A stretch of DNA of 64,000 nt from NCBI GenBank assembly GCA_037349315.1, contig JBAIAC010000161.1, positions 662,501 to 726,500 on the forward strand, in the 5' to 3' direction. Within the stretch, counting starts at the first letter, position 1. Each line of letters opens with the position of its first letter. The translations under genes were made by a program, and so were the position numbers. Under the pieces are notes generated by a model. It made no database searches and was not told where the DNA came from. It saw only the letters and a program-made list of their open reading frames with translations. Positions 33,656 to 44,318 of this stretch are shown here, piece by piece. The DNA comes from Chelydra serpentina. Taxonomy: Eukaryota > Chordata > Testudines > Chelydridae.

Positions 33656-34260
33656 TTTGATACAGGAGGGCCAGGGAGCAGTAGTAGAGTGTGAGAGGGG
33701 AAATATATAAGCCCTAGGCTAATTAAGGTGTGGCTCCCTGGAGACTAGGGAGGGTGGCTACCCTAGGGAGGGTGGCTACTGGAGCACCTGCAGTCAATTA
33801 AGGCCTCTCAGGATCCTAATAAAACCCCCTGCTTCAGGCAGACAGGGGAGGAAGGGGAAGGAGTTGGAGCAGAGTGATTTGGAGTTGGAGCAGAGAGCAT
33901 TTTGGAGGAAAGCAGAGGAGAGTTTGGAGAAGTGCTGCGGCGGGCTAAGAAGACCAAGACCCTAGGTAAAGGGACACCTGGCTTGTGCAGAGGGAAGTCA
34001 GGAAGCCCCACAAGCAGGAGAGGGAAGGAGCCCAGGGGAAAGTATCACTAGTACAAGTGGTTTACCCACTAACCTAGGGCCCCTGGGCTGGGACCCGGAG
34101 TAGAGGGCGGGTCCGGGTCCCTCCCTCTCCATTCCCCTTCTCCGGGATACTAGTGGGACAGCTGATACCCCAGTTCAGGGGCAAGAAATGGCGCCGTGAA
34201 ACCCCCCCGCAAGAAGAGAAAGCGCGGAACCCATCATAGTAGTGCCGGCAATTTGCCACA
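33656..34260 (+). repeat. 5' LTR of the Gypsy element
   Basis: About 605 bases, starting at a mutated TTTGATACAGGAGGGCC (TGTGATACAGG in the 3' copy) and ending ATTTGCCACA. A TATA-like aaatatataagccc lies near 33700 and an AATAAA signal in cctaataaaaccccc near 33815, so promoter and polyadenylation sites can be placed. Compared with the 3' LTR it has a duplicated gggagggtggctac unit near 33750-33777. Confidence 0.9.
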
Positions 34261-34262
34261 CG

Positions 34263-34281
34263 TGGTGTTTGGAGTGGGATT
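34263..34281 (+). promoter_or_regulatory. Primer binding site, tRNA-Leu type
   Basis: TGGTGTTTGGAGTGGGATT lies two bases after the LTR end. Its complement agrees with the 3' end of vertebrate tRNA-Leu including CCA at about 17 of 19 positions (from memory of the tRNA). This is where minus-strand DNA synthesis would begin. Confidence 0.75.
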
Positions 34282-34332
34282 ACCGCTCTGGGGACTTAAA
34301 CCAGGGTTAGCCAAAACAATCCAGTCCTTAAG

Positions 34333-36204
34333 ATGGACGACGTGATCAAGGCCCTAATACAAGCCACCACCGCCCAGCAGGAGGCTACCCGGGTCCAGGA
34401 AGCTACCCAACAGGAGGCCATGCGGCTGCAGCAAGAGACCAGTCGCCTGCTGATGACCCAGGCTACCCAAGATCGGGCCATGCTGCAGGAACTAGTGAAC
34501 CAGGTGAAGGCCCTTACAGAGCTGAGTCGCGGGTATGACGGGACACGGACCATACGGGCCAGCTATGTCTGCAGAAAATGACCCGGGAGGATGATGTGGA
34601 GGCATATCTCCTGGCCTTCGAGAGGACAGCCCTGCGGGAGGCCTGGCCCTGAGATCAGTGGTCAGGCATCCTCGCCCCGTTTTTGTGTGGGGAGGCTCAG
34701 AAGGCCTACTATGATATGACCGCAGAGGAGGCGGCTGATTACCCCCGACTGAAGGCGGAAATCCTGGCCAGGGCAGGGGTAACGACGGCCTTGCGAGCCC
34801 GGAGGTTCCATGATTGGCAGTTCTGTGAAGACAAGACACCACAATCACAACTATTTGACCTAATTCACCTAGTGGTTACGCCCGGAGGCTCTCAGCTCAG
34901 AGAAAATGATGGAGCTCCTGGTGCTGGACCACTATACAAGGGCACTACCCTCGGGCCTCCGAGCCTGGATAAGCCAGAATGACCCCTCCACCTATGATGA
35001 ACTGGTCACCCTTATGGAGAGACAACTGGCAGCCCGTGAACTGTCTGAAACCCCGGGAGATGGGACACGGCGTTTCAGGAAACCAATCCCAACCCCGAGA
35101 ACCCGGATCATCGAGAACTCCAGAAAAGCCATAGCTGGAAGAACAGGCACCAAGGGGCGGCCTGAGGCCCCAAAGGGACCTGTGGGTCCTGGGGGAGAGG
35201 GTTGGGGGAGCGAGTCAGAGGGCCCAAGACAGAGGGCAATCTCTGGAATGAGATATCGCTGTTATGAGTGTGGGGAGTTGGGGCATATAGCAGCCGAGTG
35301 CCCCAACAGGGAGGAGCCCATGCAATGTAATCTGGGGGATCCCGGGGACCAATGTGGCCTAATCAGCCTGGTGGGGGTCGTGATGGACCCACATGAGTAC
35401 ACCAGGCCGGTAAAAATGAATGGCATCCAGACCATAGCTTTGGTGGACTCTGGGAGTGCTGTCACATTAGTCTCAGGGAAGTTAGTGGGGCAAGACCAAC
35501 TGAGCCGGGCCAAGAGTACTGGAGTGACATGTGTCCACGGCACAGTAAATTTCTACCCCACAATTCCAATATGGATTGAGATCCAGGGAAACACTACCAA
35601 GATGACTGCAGGGGTGGTCCCCAAGCTCCCCTACCCAGTCTTAATTGGCAGGAACTTTCCTGGGTTCGAGAGCCTACTCCCGCCCATCAGGTTAGGGGAG
35701 GGAAGTAAACCCCGAGCAGAGTTTGAGGTGCCCATGGAGGACCCTACCACAATTTTTGCTGGGTTTTCCCCAGAGTTATTTTCAAGTCCTGGGAAGTCCC
35801 GAAAATCCAAACGGGAAAGGAGGGCAGACAAAAGATTAGGAACCAGGATTATGGCGGCAAACCAGAGAGCTGGCCTGTTTGGGAGGAGGTCCTGTGGAGA
35901 CCCAGAGACAACCCCCAGCACGAGCAGAAGCACCCCTAGAGAAGGAGGGGAGCCCAATCCAATAGAATCAGGCCAGATCGGTCCCGCACGCGAATGTTTT
36001 GGGCAGGACCAAGCTGATGACCCACTGTATGTGAACATGAGGGAGGAGGTAGTAGAGGTAAATGGTGTGCCAGTAGAAGGGAAAGCCAAAAGCCCAGGGC
36101 CAGACTATATACTCAGGCAGGATCTGTTGTACCGGGTAGTGCCAATACAGGGGGAAGTAGCAGACCAGCTCTTGGTACACGGAAGCACACAAGGGCTGTA
36201 TTAG
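34333..36204 (+). pseudogene. Gypsy Gag with SCAN-like capsid region, zinc knuckle and protease
   Basis: Begins at ATG 34333 with a Gln/Thr-rich helical segment (about 60 residues). The frame changes near 34570. An in-frame TGA follows at about 34650, and another shift lies near 34875. The capsid C-terminal part contains [18 protein letters not shown], which resembles the SCAN domain of vertebrate zinc-finger proteins; SCAN is known to derive from Gmr1-like Gypsy capsids. A CCHC zinc knuckle (CYECGELGHIAAEC, near 35262) and an aspartic protease site (ALVDSGSAVTLVSG, near 35440) follow in one long open frame to 36204. Gag packages RNA; the protease matures the polyprotein. Confidence 0.88.
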
Positions 36205-36205
36205 A

Positions 36206-37338
36206 ATTAGCTCACGGTCATCTGTTTAGGGGACATTTAGGAGCAGACAAGACCCTGGATAGAGTCCTAAGGAGGTTCTACTGGCCGGGAGTACGGGCAG
36301 AAGTCCAGCGCTATTGCACCTCTTGCCCAGAGTGCCAGCTGCATAGCCCCAGACCTCAGTTAAGGGCCCCATTGGTACCCTTGCCAATAATTGAAGTCTC
36401 TTTTGAAAGGATAGCAATGGATCTAGTGGGCCCACTAGAAAGAACGGCCCGGGGCCACCGAAGCATACTTGTAATCCTGGACTACGCTACACGGTACCCC
36501 GAAGCCATTCCTTTAAGAAAACCCCACGTCCAAGGCAATTGCAAAAGAATTGGTGCAGGTTTTTGCTAGGGTAGGCATCCCTAAGGAGATTCTGACAGAC
36601 CAAGGGACTCCCTTTATGTCAAGAGTAATGAAAGACTTATGTACCCTGCTCCGCATCCAAGCCTTGCGGACCTCGGTCTATCATCCGCAAACAGATGGTC
36701 TGGTTGAGCGATTTAACCGCACTCTCAAGAGCATGATCCGAAAGGTGGTGGCCCAAGACGGAAAAGACTGGGATATCCTCCTACCATACCTGATGTTTGC
36801 AGTACGAGAAGTTCCCCAAGCATCTACTGGTTTCTCCCCCTTTGAGCTACTGTATGGATGCCACCCACGTGGCATATTAGACATCGCAAAGGAGGAATGG
36901 GAGGAACAACCCAACCCGGGGAAGAGCGTCATTGCACACGTAGCCCAGATGAGAGAACGAATAGCCCAAGTGACCCCCATAGTATGAGAGCATTTGGAAA
37001 AAGCGCAAGAGGCCCAACGAACCTACTACAATCGTCGGGCAAAAACACGGAAATTTCAACCAGGAGAACGGGTGCTGGTGTTGGTACCAACAACAGAAAG
37101 TAAGCTCCTGGCCAGTTGGGGTGGACCCTATGAGATAGTGGAAGCTGTTGGGGAGGTGATTTATAAGGTGAAGCAGCCAGACCACCGAAGGCCAGAGCAG
37201 ATATATCACGTTAACTTACTGAAACCCTGGCTCGATCGGGAGACATGCCTGGCCATCCTGCTGGCTCCATCCCAGGCAGATGGCCCACAAGGGCAGGTAA
37301 AGATATCCCCCGAATTAGCCCTAGAACAACAAACAGAG
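36206..37338 (+). pseudogene. Gypsy integrase, frameshifted
   Basis: Integrase inserts the cDNA into the genome. An HHCC zinc region (LAHGHLFRGHLG ... CTSCPECQLH) is at 36207-36345. The catalytic core has Asp in AMDLVGPL (about 36413), Asp in ILTDQGTPF (about 36595) and Glu in HPQTDGLVERFNRTLK (about 36685-36730). A C-terminal GPY-like module (GGPYEIVEAVGEVIYKV ... YHVNLLKPW) ends near 37230. Frame changes occur near 36204 and 36530, and a TGA at 36985-36987 splits the C-terminal part. It precedes RT in the element, which defines the Gmr1 order. Confidence 0.9.
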
Positions 37339-37346
37339 GTAATTGA

Positions 37347-37578
37347 CAAAGGGTCCTGTGGCACCTTATAGACTAACAGAGGTATTGGAGCATAAGCTTT
37401 CGTGGGTGAATACCCACTTCTTCGGATGCAAGCAGTGGAAATGTCCCACTGCTTGCATCCGAAGAAGTGGGTATTCACCCACGAAAGCTTATGCTCCAAT
37501 ACCTCTGTTAGTCTATAAGGTGCCACAGGACCCTTTGTCGCTTCTACAAATCCAGACTAACACGGCTACCCCTCTGAT
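37347..37578 (+). mobile_element. Palindromic retroelement-like repeat, copy 2, inside the Gypsy
   Basis: Inverted arms meet near 37437-37447. The right end is intact (actaacacggctacccctctgat); the left arm is truncated at caaagggtcctgtgg. Exact 12-bp direct repeats AGAGGTAATTGA lie at 37335-37346 and 37579-37590. The plus-strand arm has CCGAAGA (37459-37465) where hammerhead cores have CTGANGA. A GTGGG/CCCAC stem, GAAA (37483-37486), a GC-TTAT-GC mini-hairpin and TC at 37495-37496 follow. It is younger than the Gypsy it interrupts. Confidence 0.85.
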
Positions 37579-38960
37579 AGAGGTAATTGAAATGATCCAG
37601 CGGAACCAAGATGTGTTCTCTATACAACCAGGCCGTACAAAGCTGATCCAACACCACATCGTCACCTGTCCTGGAGCAAGAGTGACGATAAAACCATATC
37701 GTATACCAGAGGCAAAAAGAGAAGAAATTAGGGCAGAGGTAAGGAAGATGCTAGAACTTGGGGTGATTGAGGAATCACACAGCCAGTGGCCCAGCCCTAT
37801 TGTATTGGTCCCGAAGCCTGATGGCAGTCTGAGATTTTGTAATGACTTCTGGAAGTTAAACGAGGTATCCCAATTTGATTCCTACCCAATACCACGTATT
37901 GATGAGCTGGTGGATCAGTTAGGCAAGGCCCGATACTTGACCACCTTGGGCTTGACAAAAGGCTACTGGCAGATCCCACTGGCTGAGGACGCCAAGGAAA
38001 AAACAGCTTTCTCTACACCCGATGGCCTTTTCCAATATATTTCCCTTTTGGGCTCCATGGGGCCTCCGCGACTTTCCAACGATTAATGGACAGATTACTT
38101 CAACCCCATGCCAAGTATGCTGCCGCCTATTTAGATGATGTGGTAATCCATAGCCCTGACTGGGTGACGCACCTGGGGAAAGTGGAATCAGTACTGGATG
38201 CTCTTAGACAGGCTGGCCTCACCGCTAACCCATCCAAATGTGCAATAGGGTTAGCCGAGGCCAGATACCTCGGGTATGTAGTCGGAAGGGGCCTGGTGAA
38301 GCCCCAATGGAACAAAGTGAAGGCAATACAGGAATGGCCTCGCCCGATCCGCAAAAAGCAAGTCAGAGCCTTCTTAGGGATAGTGGGCTACTATCGCCGG
38401 TTCATCCCTCACTTTGCCACAAGGGCAGCGCCTCTGACAGACCTGATAAGAGCTCGGGGGCCGGAGATAGTTAAATGGACCAAGGCAGTGGAGGAAGCTT
38501 TCACAGACCTAAGGACAGCCCTTTGCAGCTCATAGCCCCAGATTTCAAAAAGGAATTCATCCTAAAAACAGATGCCTCAGAGGTAGGACTTGGTGCCGTC
38601 CTTTCACAGATGATGGGGGATGAGGAGCACCTGATCCTTTACCTTAGCCGAAAGCTCCTGCCCAGGGAGCAACGGTACGCCGTAGTAGAAAAGGATGCCT
38701 AGTGGTTAAATGGGCCATGGAGATTCTACAGCACTACCTGCTTGGGCGGAAGTTTACCCTTGTGACAGACCACACCCCACTCCAATGGGTGCACACAAAC
38801 AAGGAAAGAAATGCACGAGTGACTAGATGGTTTCTATCACTACAACCTTTCCACTTCCAGATACAGCATAGAGCCGGAAGCCAACATGGCAACTCGGACA
38901 GCCTGTCACGACAACACTGTCTCTCGTCCCAAGTAGCCCAACCCTGTGGTGTTGATTAGG
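37579..38960 (+). pseudogene. Gypsy reverse transcriptase and RNase H, frameshifted
   Basis: RT motifs in order: VTIKPYRIPEAKREEI, SPIVLVPKPDGSLRFCNDF, YPIPRIDEL, the LDLSKGYWQIPL region (here LGLTKGYWQIPL, the catalytic Asp lost), FPFGL with a frame change near 38045-38060, and the YLDD box at 38128-38139. The thumb/connection follows (VRAFLGIVGYYRRFIPHFA). RNase H begins in another frame near 38530 (FILKTDASEVGLGAVLSQ), passes a TAG at about 38700 and ends with HRAGSQHGNSDSLSR near 38915. The loss of the first catalytic Asp plus the shifts rule out activity. Confidence 0.92.
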
Positions 38961-38971
38961 GGAGGGCGATA

Positions 38972-39574
38972 TGTGATACAGGAGGGCCAGGGAGCAGTAG
39001 TAGAGTGTGAGAGGGGAAATATATAAGCCCTAGGCTAATTAAGGCATGGCTCCCTGGAAACTAGGGAGGGTGGCTACAGGTTAACTGGAGCACCTGCAGT
39101 CAATTAAGGCCTCTCAGGAACCTAATAAAACCCCCTGCTTCAGGCAGACAGGGGAGGAAGGAGAAGGAGTTGGAGCAGAGTGGTTTGGAGGTGGAGCAGA
39201 GAGCAGTTTGGAGAAAAGCAGAGGAGAGTTTGGAGAAGTGCTGTGGTGGGCTAAGAAGACCAAGACCCTAGGTAAAGGGACACGTGGCTTGTGCAGAGGG
39301 AAGGCAGGAAGCCCCCCAAGCTGAAAGTCAGGAGAGGGAAGGAGCCCAGGGGAAAGTATCACTAGTACAAGTGGTTTACCCACTAACCTAGGGCCCCTGG
39401 GCTGGGACCCGGAGTAGAGGGCGGGCCAGGGTCCCTCCCTCTCCATTCCCCTTCTCTGGGATACTAGTGGGACAGCTGATACCCCAGTTCAGGGGCGAGA
39501 AATGGCGCCCTGAAACCCCCCCGCAAGAAGAGAAAGCGCGGAACCCATCATAGTAGTGCCGGCAATTTGCCACA
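38972..39574 (+). repeat. 3' LTR of the Gypsy element, preceded by purine tract
   Basis: Starts TGTGATACAGGAGGG and ends TTTGCCACA. The purine-rich aggggagggcga just before it (38958-38969) is the plus-strand primer. Same internal signals as the 5' LTR (atatataagccc, aataaaacccc). It lacks the duplicated gggagggtggctac unit of the 5' copy and has a caggttaact segment there instead. Confidence 0.92.
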
Positions 39575-39578
39575 CATA

Positions 39579-40950
39579 GTATGCAACATAGGCACATAAT
39601 TCTTTCCTCTCCTAGTCCCTTAACATTATTGAGTCTGTAGATACTGAAGCTAGCCCTGGCTACTGGATGTGACTATATGGATCCCCAATGGCCCAGTTTG
39701 GGCTCTGCACATTGGGCCCAGTTTGCAAAAGCTGTAGCAGCAGCATACGCTTATCCCCGAGATCCTGAATTTGCAGGGTAACAGGGAGATACACCCTAGG
39801 GGGTTCTGTAGCATGAGGGACGCCATGTGTGAAGAGCAGAGGAGATAGTGGGGATAGGATGTGCCAAGGTGTCAGACACCTTTCACAGCTTTTTGTGTGT
39901 GGTGGTTAAGGGAATTTCTGTTCCTAGCGCTGGGATCCTCTCCCAGGCTGCTTGTCGTACTGCATCCCTCTATCTCTGCAGTGCTAACATCCCTTCCCAA
40001 AGTTAAGAGTAGCCCAAAACCTGCCAAATGTGCATTTTGTGTATCAAATCCCAGTGCATTATTTAATGGGATTTGGGACATAAGAAGCAAGTGGATTGGG
40101 GCTTGAAATTGCTGCTTGATTTAGCAATGAGTAATGATGGCAGCTTTACGCCACTTTTCAAGTTTGACCAATTACACTGGATCCCTTTGTGTCCCAGACA
40201 CCACTGTAGCTGGGCCCAGACTGACACCCGTCATAACTAGCCTTGGACTGTCCTCCAGGTGCAAGGTCCCCCTTGTAGCTCAGACCTAGGCTGATTCATC
40301 CCCCTGAGCTGGCCCCCACCTGCCTGCCCCCTAGGCCCTATGGGGCAGATATTGTTGGGGAGTTGACCTTGTGGTGAAGGGAATGGCCATAGAACCCTAA
40401 CATCTTTCCACAGATAGGGCTTCCAGGGTGGCCGCCCTTCTTCCCTGAGCAGAGACCTTGGAAAGCACATGTGCATCCCGTGGAATGGCGGCTGGGGTTG
40501 CTTGGGCTCAGGATGTGGTTTCTTTTTCTTTAAAGAAAATAGTCTAGGTTATATTTAACAGTGCACCTACCCCAAAGGGATCAGAGAGCTGTGTGCTTAA
40601 CTGGAGGTCTGCCCATCGAGAACCGAATGGTAGGACAAACATCCCTTTAACTGTGTGCTTTGCCTGCTGGAGGCTTTCCACTCATACGAGCCAGCCATGG
40701 CAGGCGGGAAGGAGCCTCAATACACAGCCACGCAACTTGTTCTTTTGCAAACCTAAGCAAATTGTGGCTCCCTTGTAATTGCAAGGTATAAACCACAAGG
40801 GCATGTAAGCATGGAGACCTCTCTGGTGGTTTTCACCCTCTGCTGGAGCTTTCTTCCTCTGCCATCTCACAGGAGATTTCAGTGCGACTGTTCTTGCCTT
40901 GATGTAACTGATTCCTACCGTTGTATGCACCGAGATGTTCAAGATGGGAA
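39579..40950. other. No recognised feature
   Basis: Non-coding sequence between the Gypsy and the next CR1 scrap. Short frames on both strands lack domains. Confidence 0.5.
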
Positions 40951-40951
40951 A

Positions 40952-41265
40952 GACATAGAATCATAGAATCTCAGGGTTGGAAGGGACCTCAGGAGGTCAT
41001 CTAGTCCAACCCCCTGCTCAAAGCAGGACCAATCCCCAACTAAATCATCCCAGCCAGGGCTTTGTCAAGACTGACCTTAAAAACATCTAAGGAAGGAGAT
41101 TCCACCACCTCCCTAGGTAACCCATTCCAGTGCTTCACCACCCTACTAGTGAAAAAGTTTTTCCTAATATCCAACCTAAACCTCCCCCTCTGCAACTTGA
41201 GACCATTACTCCTTGTTCTGTCATCTTCTACCACTGAGAACAATCTATTAACAGTCTGAGAACAT
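40952..41265 (-). mobile_element. CR1 LINE, 3' end fragment
   Basis: Minus-strand CR1 tail starting with the catagaatcatagaatctcagggttgg terminus at 40954. The ORF C-terminus reads [19 protein letters not shown] ... [19 protein letters not shown] up to KALAGMI at about 41040. It is little diverged and the coding part is still open, so it is younger than the CR1 piece at 11985. 5'-truncated near 41265. Confidence 0.93.
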
Positions 41266-41774
41266 ATTAGATCCTGGAGTGGAGTCCCTCTCTCAGGGTC
41301 GGTACAAGGCACAGCCCCTCAGCAGGGATGTATAAGAGACTGAACACAGACTAGTCTTGATCTTGATGGTTAAAGAAGGGATTTTAAGAGGAAACACTCA
41401 AAACAAAGGGAAAAGCTGTAAGACGTTTGGACTGGTCTCATGGCTATTTAGAGCCAAACTTTTGAAAGTGGCCCTGATTTTGGATGCTCCAGTGGGGTGT
41501 TCTGTTTGAGACACCTCAGGTCTTCTGAACTCCCGTATTTGGTGCTTGCTGCATCTCCCTGCCTGGTGAGGTTATCTGTCACAGGATGGTTGCAGAGAGA
41601 GCTGTTTGTTCTCTTCACCAGTCTTCTGTCTGAGTGGTGACAGAGAGACGTGTTAGGGAATGGAGGGCAGATCTTTGTCCATATCTAGTGCTGAAGGCGC
41701 AGCAGCTATTTCCTGTGCTCATGTTTAAACCAGAGGGATTTTACATGGTAAAATTTTACACTCGTTTTACACGC
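41266..41774. other. No recognised feature
   Basis: Non-coding spacer between the CR1 and RTE fragments. The open frame reading into the RTE from 41634 is not RTE-like before about 41775. Confidence 0.5.
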
Positions 41775-43290
41775 GTCCCCCCAATAATCGTCAGCAAAGT
41801 CCGAAGCGCACTACACCAGATGAAGAAGGGAAAAGCTCCAGGCAAAGATGGAATAACGTCAGAAATGATTTATGCAGGAGGCGAAAAACTTTGGAAGGCC
41901 CTCGCTTTAAGATTCAGTCGATATCTTGAAGAAGGAAAAATACCATCAAGCTGGAAGGAGTCAAATACCATCTTGCTGCACAAGAAGGGTGATCGAGAAA
42001 ATCTTAAGAACTACCGCCCTATATGCCTGCTCTCTCACATCTACAAGCTCTTCACAAAGGTGATAACGAATCGACTTTCGCAGAGTCTGGATGAACAACA
42101 GCCGAGAGAGCAGGCAGGGTTTCGAAGAAATTTCAGTACAATCGACCATATATTTACCCTTAGCCAGCTCCTAGAAAGAGCGAGGGAATACAAACTCCCG
42201 CTGTGCATTGCTTTTGTCGACTATGAAAAGGCCTTCGATAGCGTTGAGTTTAACGCAATATTAAAGGCGCTCGCAGAGCAGGGCATTAACATGCAGTACA
42301 TTCGTTTGTTGAAGGAAGCGAATACTGGATGTACAACAGACATTACTCTCCTTGAAACTCCCCTCCGCATCCCAATCGAGAAAGGCGTAAAGCAAGGAGA
42401 TACAATTTCACCAAAACTATTCACCGCCTGCCTCGAAATGGTTATGAACAAGATCAATTGGAGGAGTGGTGTCAACATAAACGGAGAGAGATTATCTCAT
42501 CTCAGATTTGCAGACGACATTGTACTAATTGCCGAAAGCACCAACCAACTGCAGAGCATGCTACGAAGACTTGACAAGAAAAGTAGTCAGGTCGGCCTGA
42601 AAATGAACCGCTGCAAAACGAAATATATGCGATCAGACGTCTTACGAAAAGCCCGAATAACGGTAACAGGAGAAGACATCGAAGAAGTGGGACAGTACAT
42701 ATATTTGGGCCAAGAAGTTAATATGGGCCAAGACCTGAACGGAGAACTCTCGCGAAGGATTCGGGCAGGATGGTGTGCGTTTAATTCCATCAAGGACGTC
42801 CTCAAAGGAAAAATTGACAAGACCACACGTAAAAATATTTTCAATTCAGCAGTGCTGCCAGCCATGCTGTATGGCAGTGAAACGTGGGCACTGACGAAGA
42901 GAGAAGAGCAACGGCTGTTGGTAGCTGAAAGGGCAATGGAACGAGCTATGTTGGGAATCTCCCTTCTGGATCGTATACCAAATGAAATCATCAGAGAACG
43001 CAGCTGTGTGAAAGCTATTGTCGTGGAAAGCAGACATAACAAGATGCGATGGGCGGGCCACACAGCACGGCTCACGGATAACAGGTGGACCCCAATCATT
43101 ACTGAGTGGTACCCGTGAGAACAGAAAAGACCCCCCGGTCGGCCTCCAAGAAGATGGGAAGATGACATCGTTAAACGTTTCGGACGAACGTGGAGAAGAA
43201 AGGCAAAAGTGCGAGAAGAATGGCAGACGTGTTGTGATCGGCGCAGTCTTAACGACAGCTGAAGTCCGATCGATCCAGGTGATCCAGGTG
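41775..43290 (+). mobile_element. RTE-clade LINE, 5'-truncated, little decayed
   Basis: The 3' half of an RTE-type non-LTR retrotransposon. It starts inside the reverse transcriptase at PIIVSKVRSALHQMKKGK and runs to a very short 3' UTR after the stop at 43260-43262. The end has a tandem tgatccagg motif (about 43268-43289), matching the RTE habit of a tiny UTR with a short terminal repeat. The endonuclease half is missing. Confidence 0.85.
41784..43262 (+). pseudogene. RTE reverse transcriptase, one internal stop
   Basis: Single frame of about 490 codons: KAPGKDGITSEMI, NYRPICLLSHIYKLFTKVI, EQAGFRRNFSTIDHI, FVDYEKAFDSVE (catalytic Asp), KGVKQGDTISPKLF, LRFADDIVLIAES (FADD 42507-42518), YIYLGQEVNM, LPAMLYGSETWALTKREE and HNKMRWAGHTARL. 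A TGA at 43116-43118, by position a likely CGA-to-TGA change, precedes the last 48 codons (KRPPGRPPRRWEDDI ... REEWQTCC). The C-terminal WAGH and RPPGRPP...RW features are those of RTE-family and 'endonuclease-reverse transcriptase' entries common in nematodes and other invertebrates as well as vertebrates. No frameshift seen. Confidence 0.88.
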
Positions 43291-44052
43291 AAAGGATTTG
43301 GGTTGATGGCTAATGTACTGGAGAACCTGTGCTTAGTGTGGAAATATTCCAGGTTTGGAGGGACCTGACTCATCATTCAGGTGGGGCTGGGGAGCATCGT
43401 TCATTGTTCTGTCTTTGTGTGAGGAACAAGGAGCCTGTGCATTGTTCCTCCTCCCCACCACTCCAAGCAGTTGGTGTGGGGGTCTGAGAGAGTGAGGAAG
43501 GGCAGAGGAGAGAAGGGATGCTAATCCCAGAATAAAGGGATAAAGCCTTTGGAATGGGCTAATATCCTGAAGTGAGACCTTTGTCATGTATGAGATGAGG
43601 AAGTGAAGGTTCCACTTGGATACCTGTGACTCCTAAGCTGTGAGGAAAATCCCGCTTCTTTCTAACTTCAGGGCTTGGTCAGCCACCGAGCAGTTACATC
43701 ACTTCAGCTGCTGGGAGCACTGACCTTTCCATGCACTTGCTTTGCCAGGACACACACACTCTCCTTTTCATTCCAGCCAATGTGTGTAGCTGGCAGGCTG
43801 CCTCCTTGCATTCCTTTCACTGGGGTAGGTAGCACTCAAAATTGCTGAATGCTGCAGTATCTAATTTTTGTTTGTAAAGGTTTCTTTTGTTTTCTTATTT
43901 GTGCATCTGGGATGCCAGGTGGGGATAGACTGCCTTCCCTTCCCAGCTCGTGCGACACAGGTAGGGGCTTGTGCTGACAGCCAACCCCAGCAGCACATCA
44001 GTGCATGCAACAGTCTGAAATTCCTGGGCCTAGGAAGATGAGCCAGGTCAAC
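43291..44052. other. No recognised feature
   Basis: Non-coding. Nothing structured apart from short pyrimidine runs. Confidence 0.5.
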
Positions 44053-44064
44053 TCTAGATGTAGT

Positions 44065-44306
44065 AAAACGAAAATAAGAAAGAAAAACTTGTAGCACCTT
44101 AGAGACTAACAAATTTATTTCAGCATAAGCTTTCGTGGGTTAATACCCACTTCATCGGATGCATGCCCATGCATCCGATGAAGTGGGTATTAACCCACGA
44201 AAGCTTATGCTGAAATAAATTTGTTAGTCTCTAAGGTGCTACAAGTTTTTCTTTCTTATTTTCGTTTTGCTGACACAGACTAACACGGCTACTACACTTA
44301 AACCTA
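44065..44306 (+). mobile_element. Palindromic retroelement-like repeat, copy 3
   Basis: Almost perfect inverted arms meet at gcatgcccatgc (44161-44172). The right terminus is intact (gctgacacagactaacacggctactacacttaaaccta); the left arm begins internally at aaaacgaaaataag. Exact 12-bp direct repeats TCTAGATGTAGT lie at 44053-44064 and 44307-44318. The ribozyme-like core is CCGATGA (44175-44181), GTGGG/CCCAC, GAAA (44199-44202), GC-TTAT-GC, then TG, so position 17 of a hammerhead would be G. Confidence 0.85.
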
Positions 44307-44318
44307 TCTAGATGTAGT

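Larger units (their letters stand above)
33656..39574 (+). mobile_element. Ty3/Gypsy retrotransposon of Gmr1 type (integrase before RT)
   Basis: A complete but decayed LTR retrotransposon: 5' LTR, tRNA-Leu type primer site, Gag, protease, integrase, reverse transcriptase, RNase H, purine tract, 3' LTR. A CATA duplication (33652-33655 and 39575-39578) flanks it. The integrase lies upstream of RT, the order known for the Gmr1 group and opposite to most Gypsy elements. The LTRs differ at a modest number of sites plus small indels, so the insertion is not recent. No envelope-like frame is seen. A hairpin repeat is inserted between integrase and RT. Many frameshifts and stops make it inactive. Confidence 0.92.

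Noticed and set aside
36681..36980. Minus-strand frames opposite the Gypsy integrase
   Set aside because: Antisense shadows of the integrase; no independent homology.
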